DNA of 64,000 nucleotides from Nitrospirota bacterium (GTDB taxonomy: Bacteria > Nitrospirota > Leptospirillia > Leptospirillales > Leptospirillaceae), in NCBI GenBank assembly GCA_027314645.1, contig DAHVAL010000003.1, positions 62,001 to 126,000 on the forward strand, read 5' to 3'. Position 1 is the first letter of the stretch, and each line of letters opens with the position of its first letter. Shown in pieces: positions 60,359-64,000 of the stretch. The notes under the pieces were generated by a model. That model searched no databases. It was not told the origin of the DNA and saw nothing but the letters and a program-made list of their open reading frames with translations. Both the position numbers and the translations under genes were made by a program.

Positions 60359-62170
60359 TCATTCGACAGTCACCGATTTGGCCAGGTTTCGAGGCTGATC
60401 CACGTCCGTGCCCGCCAGGTTCGCCGCGTGGTAGGCAAGAAGCTGAAGGACTGAACTGGCGGAGAAAACTCCTTCCCAGCCTATGCAATCAGGGAGTGGA
60501 AAGGAAGGGCTGAATTCCTTCGAGGCTCTGGCAGGCCCGATCGTCAGAACCGTCCCTCCGCGAGCTTCTATTTCCCGAATGTTCGATAATTCCTTTGGCC
60601 GCAGATCGGGGTCGATCAACGGCGCAATCACAAGGACTCCCGGCTCAACGAGCGCGATGGGACCGTGCTTGAGCTCTCCTCCCGGATACCCGTCGGCGGG
60701 CCGGTAGGTGATCTCCTTGAGTTTCAAGGCACCCTCGATGGCCAAAGGATAGTCCAGGCCTCTTCCGATAAAGATTACGAAACGGGAGTCCAGGATTTTC
60801 CGGGCCATAAGAGAGATGGCGTCGGAATCAAACGATCCCAGGAAGCCTTCCAACCGGGCCGGGGCTCTTACGAGCCCCGACAAAGACTCCTTCACCTCCC
60901 GGGACTCCCGTCGGCCAAGATAAAGGGCGATCAGCCAGACGAGGGTCACTTGGGCCATGAAGGCTTTGGTGGAAGCAACTCCGATCTCCGGTCCGGCGCG
61001 CGTCAGGAGAACCGCCTCCGTGTCCCGTGTAATCGACGACCCGGCGACATTGGTCATGCCGATCGTCAGGAACCCTTCCCTTCGGGCGAGATCCAACGCA
61101 CCCAATGTATCCGCAGTCTCTCCCGACTGACTGATTCCGATCACCCAGGCCCCTTTTCGGTAGCGCAGGGGACGGTACCGGAATTCCGAGGAAATTTCCA
61201 CATGGACAGACACGGGGGACAAGGATTCGATCATTCTACGACCCAGGAGGGCGGCGTGGTAGGAGGTCCCGCAGGCGACAAAGACGATTTCCGGGGGATT
61301 CGGACCAAGGCGGACGAGTTCCGGGAGGAACACCCGCGTATTGTCCTCTCCAAGACGCCCCTCAAGCGTATCCATGATCGCCCGGGGACCTTCGAAAATC
61401 TCTTTTTCCATGTAATGGCGGAACGCCCCTTTTTCGGCCTGAACCGGATCCCAGGGAACTTCCTCAAACCTGGGGGACACGGTCCTTCCATCCTTAGATC
61501 CTTGAAGTGTCAGCCCGGATGGGGAAATCGTCGCCACGACCTCAGGGGGGAGCGGCATCACCTTCCGCGTCCACTTTAGAAACGCCGGCACGTCCGAGGC
61601 GATAAAAAACTCCCCTCCCGCCTCTCCCAGAACCAACGGCGCCCCTTTTCTGACCGCCACCAGCTCCCCGGGACGAGCCTCGCACATCACCGCGATGGCA
61701 TAACTTCCCTCAACCTTCTCGAGACCCTTCCGGACGGCGTCGGTCAGATTTCCCGACTCCAGGAAGGCCTTCAGAACAAGATGCGCCAGAACCTCGGTGT
61801 CGGTCTCCGACGTAAAGGTAAATCCTTCTTCCTCCAGATCTAGCCGAAGTTCTTTTTCATTTTCGATGATTCCATTGTGGACAAGGACAATCGGCCCTGA
61901 CCGATGGGGGTGCGCATTTTCTTCGGTCGGGGCTCCGTGCGTGGCCCATCGAATATGACCGATCGCCGACCCCGCCAAACCTGAAATCCCTTCAAGCGCC
62001 TCCACGAGACGGGACAGCTTCCCGGAGGCCCGCGCAACCGCCACCTCCCCCTTGTCGCGGAAAAAAGCAATTCCCGAGGAGTCATACCCGCGGTATTCAA
62101 GCCGGGAAAGGGCCTCGAGAACCACCCCGACGGGCTCCCGCGGTCCGGTGTATCCAATGATTCCGCACAT
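60359..62170 (-). CDS. glmS: Glutamine-fructose-6-phosphate aminotransferase (isomerising)
   Basis: 603 aa. The nucleophile is Cys2 (MCGIIGYTG), glutaminase blocks YRGYDSSGIAF and GHIRWATHGAPTEENAHPH are present, and two SIS domains (ACGTSYHAALLGRRMIE and the second around FIGRGLDYPLAIEGALKLKE) end in PRNLAKSVTVE. It makes glucosamine-6-phosphate, the first step of UDP-GlcNAc. It is directly downstream of glmU, which acts later in the same pathway; the stop of glmU and the start of glmS overlap by one base. No glmS ribozyme is seen. Confidence 0.96.
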   Translation of the reverse strand: MCGIIGYTGPREPVGVVLEALSRLEYRGYDSSGIAFFRDKGEVAVARASGKLSRLVEALEGISGLAGSAIGHIRWATHGAPTEENAHPHRSGPIVLVHNGIIENEKELRLDLEEEGFTFTSETDTEVLAHLVLKAFLESGNLTDAVRKGLEKVEGSYAIAVMCEARPGELVAVRKGAPLVLGEAGGEFFIASDVPAFLKWTRKVMPLPPEVVATISPSGLTLQGSKDGRTVSPRFEEVPWDPVQAEKGAFRHYMEKEIFEGPRAIMDTLEGRLGEDNTRVFLPELVRLGPNPPEIVFVACGTSYHAALLGRRMIESLSPVSVHVEISSEFRYRPLRYRKGAWVIGISQSGETADTLGALDLARREGFLTIGMTNVAGSSITRDTEAVLLTRAGPEIGVASTKAFMAQVTLVWLIALYLGRRESREVKESLSGLVRAPARLEGFLGSFDSDAISLMARKILDSRFVIFIGRGLDYPLAIEGALKLKEITYRPADGYPGGELKHGPIALVEPGVLVIAPLIDPDLRPKELSNIREIEARGGTVLTIGPARASKEFSPSFPLPDCIGWEGVFSASSVLQLLAYHAANLAGTDVDQPRNLAKSVTVE

Positions 62171-63624
62171 TATTCCTGTCCTTTGTTCGTGGGGGCCTTC
62201 GACCGCGATTTCCCTTTTTCTCGGTCCTTCCTCCGCCTGTGGTACCGGGTCCCCCCCTCCGGCCGGATCTCCTGGGTCGACCGAGAGATGAGCAGCCCGT
62301 CCTCCGGGACATCGGACACCACCGTCGAGCCAGCGGCGATGACAGAACGGTCTCCCACACGAACGGGGGCGACAATCTGGGTGTCGCTTCCGATAAAAAC
62401 ATCGGATCCGATCGTTGTCCGGAATTTCTCGTATCCGTCATAATTGCAAGTGATTGTTCCCGCGCCGATATTTGTCCTCTCCCCCACCTCGGCATCCCCG
62501 AGGTAGGACAGGTGATTCACCTTGGATTTTGCCCCCAATACAACCGCCTTTGTTTCGACGAAATTCCCGAGATGCGCGCCCTCCCCAAGGTCCGTCCCGG
62601 GACGAAGATGCGCAAACGGACCTGCAACCGATCCATCCCGCAGGATGGACGCCGAGGAAACGACATAATCGCGGAGGGTCACATTGTTTCCGACGATGGT
62701 GTCGGTCAAATGGACCCCCAACCCGATTCGGCAGGAATGCCCGATCCGCGTCTTCCCCTCAAGCACCGTCTGCGGCAAGACCACCGTCCCCGGACCGATC
62801 GTCACCCGAGGGCCGATATCCGTCCGGGTCGGATCCCACAGGGTGACTCCGCGCTCCATATGCCCCCGGTTGATGCGATCCCGAAGGAGGGCGGTCACCT
62901 CCGAAAGTTCTTCCTGGGTATTGACGCTCAGAATACATTCCGGAGCCATCGGGAGGGTTCGGATTTGTCCGCCTTCCCGAAGGACATGCGAGACGAGGGT
63001 GGTCAGAAACCGTTCGTTTTTGACCGGATCGGAAGGAATCCGGGAGACAGCGGATTGGAGAATGGATTTGGGAAGAAGATAGATTCCCGCATTTACCTCC
63101 GAAATTTTTTTTTCTTCCTCCGATGCGCGGCTCTCTTCACGAATGTCAACAACTTCCCCCGAACGGCTCCGTATGATTCGGCCATACCCCGACGGATCGG
63201 AAAGTTCAGAGGTCGCCAGGAGAAGTGTCGCGGGAGACTCTTTCGCGGACTCGACAAATCTTTCCAGAAGAGGAAGGTCAAGAAGCGGACCGTCTCCGTT
63301 GACGACGAGGAGGTGGGTGGATTTTCCGGAATGGAACGACGGATGGGTCGCCACCGCCTCCACCGCGCCCCAGGTTCCATCCATGACCGGCTGGACGACC
63401 AGGATCGGTTCTCTTCCCGAAGGATCGTCGAGACCCGGATTTCCCGAAAATCCTTCCGGGCGAACCACGATATGGATATTTCCAAGACGAGGGCCGAGCG
63501 AGAGCAAGGCCCTCCAGGGATAAGAGATCAGCGACTCGCCCAGGACGGCCGATTCGACCTTTGGAATCGGAGAGGCCATCCGGGTCCCTAACCCGGCCGC
63601 AAGGATCGCCCCGTCAATGATCAT
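62170..63624 (-). CDS. glmU: Bifunctional UDP-GlcNAc pyrophosphorylase / GlcN-1-P acetyltransferase
   Basis: 484 aa from the ATG at 63624, with GAGG about 9 nt upstream and overlapping the DUF502 gene. The uridylyltransferase domain opens with ILAAGLGTRMASPIPKV and VVNGDGPLLDLPLL (Asp of the usual GDxPLL); the acetyltransferase domain is a left-handed helix of hexapeptides (VTIGPGTVVLPQTVLEGKTRIG, GNFVETKAVVLGAKSKVNHLSYLGDAEVG, NIGAGTITCNYDG). A basic tail of about 25 residues is extra. Active residues appear intact, though the loop after PKV diverges from the usual LHPL. Confidence 0.93.
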   Translation of the reverse strand: MIIDGAILAAGLGTRMASPIPKVESAVLGESLISYPWRALLSLGPRLGNIHIVVRPEGFSGNPGLDDPSGREPILVVQPVMDGTWGAVEAVATHPSFHSGKSTHLLVVNGDGPLLDLPLLERFVESAKESPATLLLATSELSDPSGYGRIIRSRSGEVVDIREESRASEEEKKISEVNAGIYLLPKSILQSAVSRIPSDPVKNERFLTTLVSHVLREGGQIRTLPMAPECILSVNTQEELSEVTALLRDRINRGHMERGVTLWDPTRTDIGPRVTIGPGTVVLPQTVLEGKTRIGHSCRIGLGVHLTDTIVGNNVTLRDYVVSSASILRDGSVAGPFAHLRPGTDLGEGAHLGNFVETKAVVLGAKSKVNHLSYLGDAEVGERTNIGAGTITCNYDGYEKFRTTIGSDVFIGSDTQIVAPVRVGDRSVIAAGSTVVSDVPEDGLLISRSTQEIRPEGGTRYHRRRKDREKGKSRSKAPTNKGQE

Positions 63625-64000
63625 GAAAGACCTCGTCCGGGACACGGACAACCGGAAGCCGCGACGGAATGCCGAGTCCGCCGGAAAGAATCATTCGGAT
63701 CCCGTCCTCCACGGGAAGCTCTGTTTCGATCAGCATCGACTCGGGAATGAAGGCCTGGACCCCGATATAGAGATTGTTGCTGGGGAAAAAGACCGATGCA
63801 TAGCGGACAGGATCTCCTTCTAGGGTGACCCATCCTGTCATAAAGCCCATCGTATACGCCCCTTGGCGGGGGTATTCCGCCAGCACCACCTTCTTGAATC
63901 CCTTTCCGCCAGAAGGAGAAAAGGCATCGAGGATGGTCTTGATTGCGGAATACAGCTTCTTGAAAATGGGGATACGGCCGAGAATCTTCTCCACCAACTC
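63614..64000 (-). CDS. DUF502-family membrane protein, partial at right edge
   Basis: The last 128 codons of a DUF502 protein; the N-terminus lies to the right of the window, and the in-frame GTG at 63997 is probably internal. IPIFKKLYSAIKTILDAFS, VVLAEYPRQGAYTMGFMTG and VFFPSNNLYIGVQAFIPES are hallmark segments. DUF502 proteins normally have two N-terminal membrane helices and about 200 residues. Function unknown. Its stop overlaps glmU by 11 nt. Confidence 0.85.
   Translation of the reverse strand, partial: ELVEKILGRIPIFKKLYSAIKTILDAFSPSGGKGFKKVVLAEYPRQGAYTMGFMTGWVTLEGDPVRYASVFFPSNNLYIGVQAFIPESMLIETELPVEDGIRMILSGGLGIPSRLPVVRVPDEVFHDH

Noticed and set aside
62171-62200. glmS ribozyme upstream of glmS
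   Set aside because: glmU ends one base into the glmS start, leaving no leader; the ribozyme core was not seen.
62239-63591. Plus-strand frame of 450 codons opposite glmU
   Set aside because: Antisense shadow of the hexapeptide-repeat gene.

Overview
The window (about 57% GC by eye) looks like the chromosome of an acidophilic, iron-oxidising Nitrospirota of the Leptospirillum type. This is inferred from gene content and not from a marker gene: a complete ISC iron-sulfur operon, an AprBA-Sat cassette, small c-type cytochromes and a tetraheme NapC-like cytochrome, an initiator tRNA and ordinary housekeeping operons, with very few mobile features (one orphan DNA methyltransferase, no IS elements, no CRISPR). 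Many genes overlap by 4 or 8 nt and GTG/TTG starts are common.

Layout. 1-3.8 kb (-): a secreted phosphoesterase running off the left edge, a protein with a degenerate GGDEF-like domain, and a dihydrolipoamide dehydrogenase. 4.0 kb: initiator tRNA-fMet. 4.7-6.4 kb (+): a DUF2892 protein and an exported Sel1-repeat protein. 6.8-10.9 kb (+): a 43-aa membrane peptide, EttA, a class-I amidotransferase and a RecD-like helicase. 11-14.3 kb (-): sat, aprB and aprA behind a good sigma70-type promoter. 14.55 kb (-): a 38-aa membrane peptide with its own promoter and terminator. 15-17.9 kb (+): a CNNM/CorC transporter-like protein and two membrane proteins. 17.9-28.6 kb (+): an Rrf2 regulator with a palindromic operator, then iscS-like, iscU, iscA, hscB, hscA, fdx, iscX, an unknown gene, apbC/mrp, a small gene, truA, gpsA, a DUF971 gene, gpmA and a 44-aa membrane peptide. 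28.7-29.3 kb (-): a urate-oxidase-N-like membrane protein and a 32-aa membrane peptide. 29.5-34.7 kb (+): tRNA-Leu(UAA), a beta-class methyltransferase, cytochrome c, a Spy/CpxP-like protein, a DEAD-box helicase with a long leader, and a peptidase C26 protein. 34.7-42.4 kb (-): murI, rph, rhodanese, ABC-F, DHH phosphoesterase, rdgB, nagZ and an unknown gene. 42.6-45.4 kb: hsp20, a pseudouridine synthase and a lytic transglycosylase with a structured leader. 45.7-49.2 kb (+): DUF5069 and an active/inactive pair of M16 peptidases. 49.4-64 kb (-): a long run containing DUF502, glmU, glmS, a TolB-like propeller, uvrD/pcrA, gatC-panD-gatA-gatB, a secreted protein, a tetraheme cytochrome, eno, ftsB, a 29-aa ribosomal-type peptide and a membrane protein.

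The most interesting system is the ISC operon. Its IscS keeps the fold, the mobile cysteine loop and the IscU-facing C-terminus, but has lost the PLP lysine and five other PLP-pocket residues (His104, Asn155, Asp180, Gln183, Ser203 and Lys206 in E. coli numbering become Ile, His, Asn, Tyr, Asn and Leu). IscU, IscA, HscB, HscA, Fdx, IscX and ApbC all look intact. The operon therefore seems to use a desulfurase-dead IscS as scaffold or sulfur relay, with sulfur coming from elsewhere. A second theme is a set of very short genes that ordinary gene calling would miss: four membrane peptides of 32-44 aa and a bS22/mS38-like ribosomal peptide of 29 aa.
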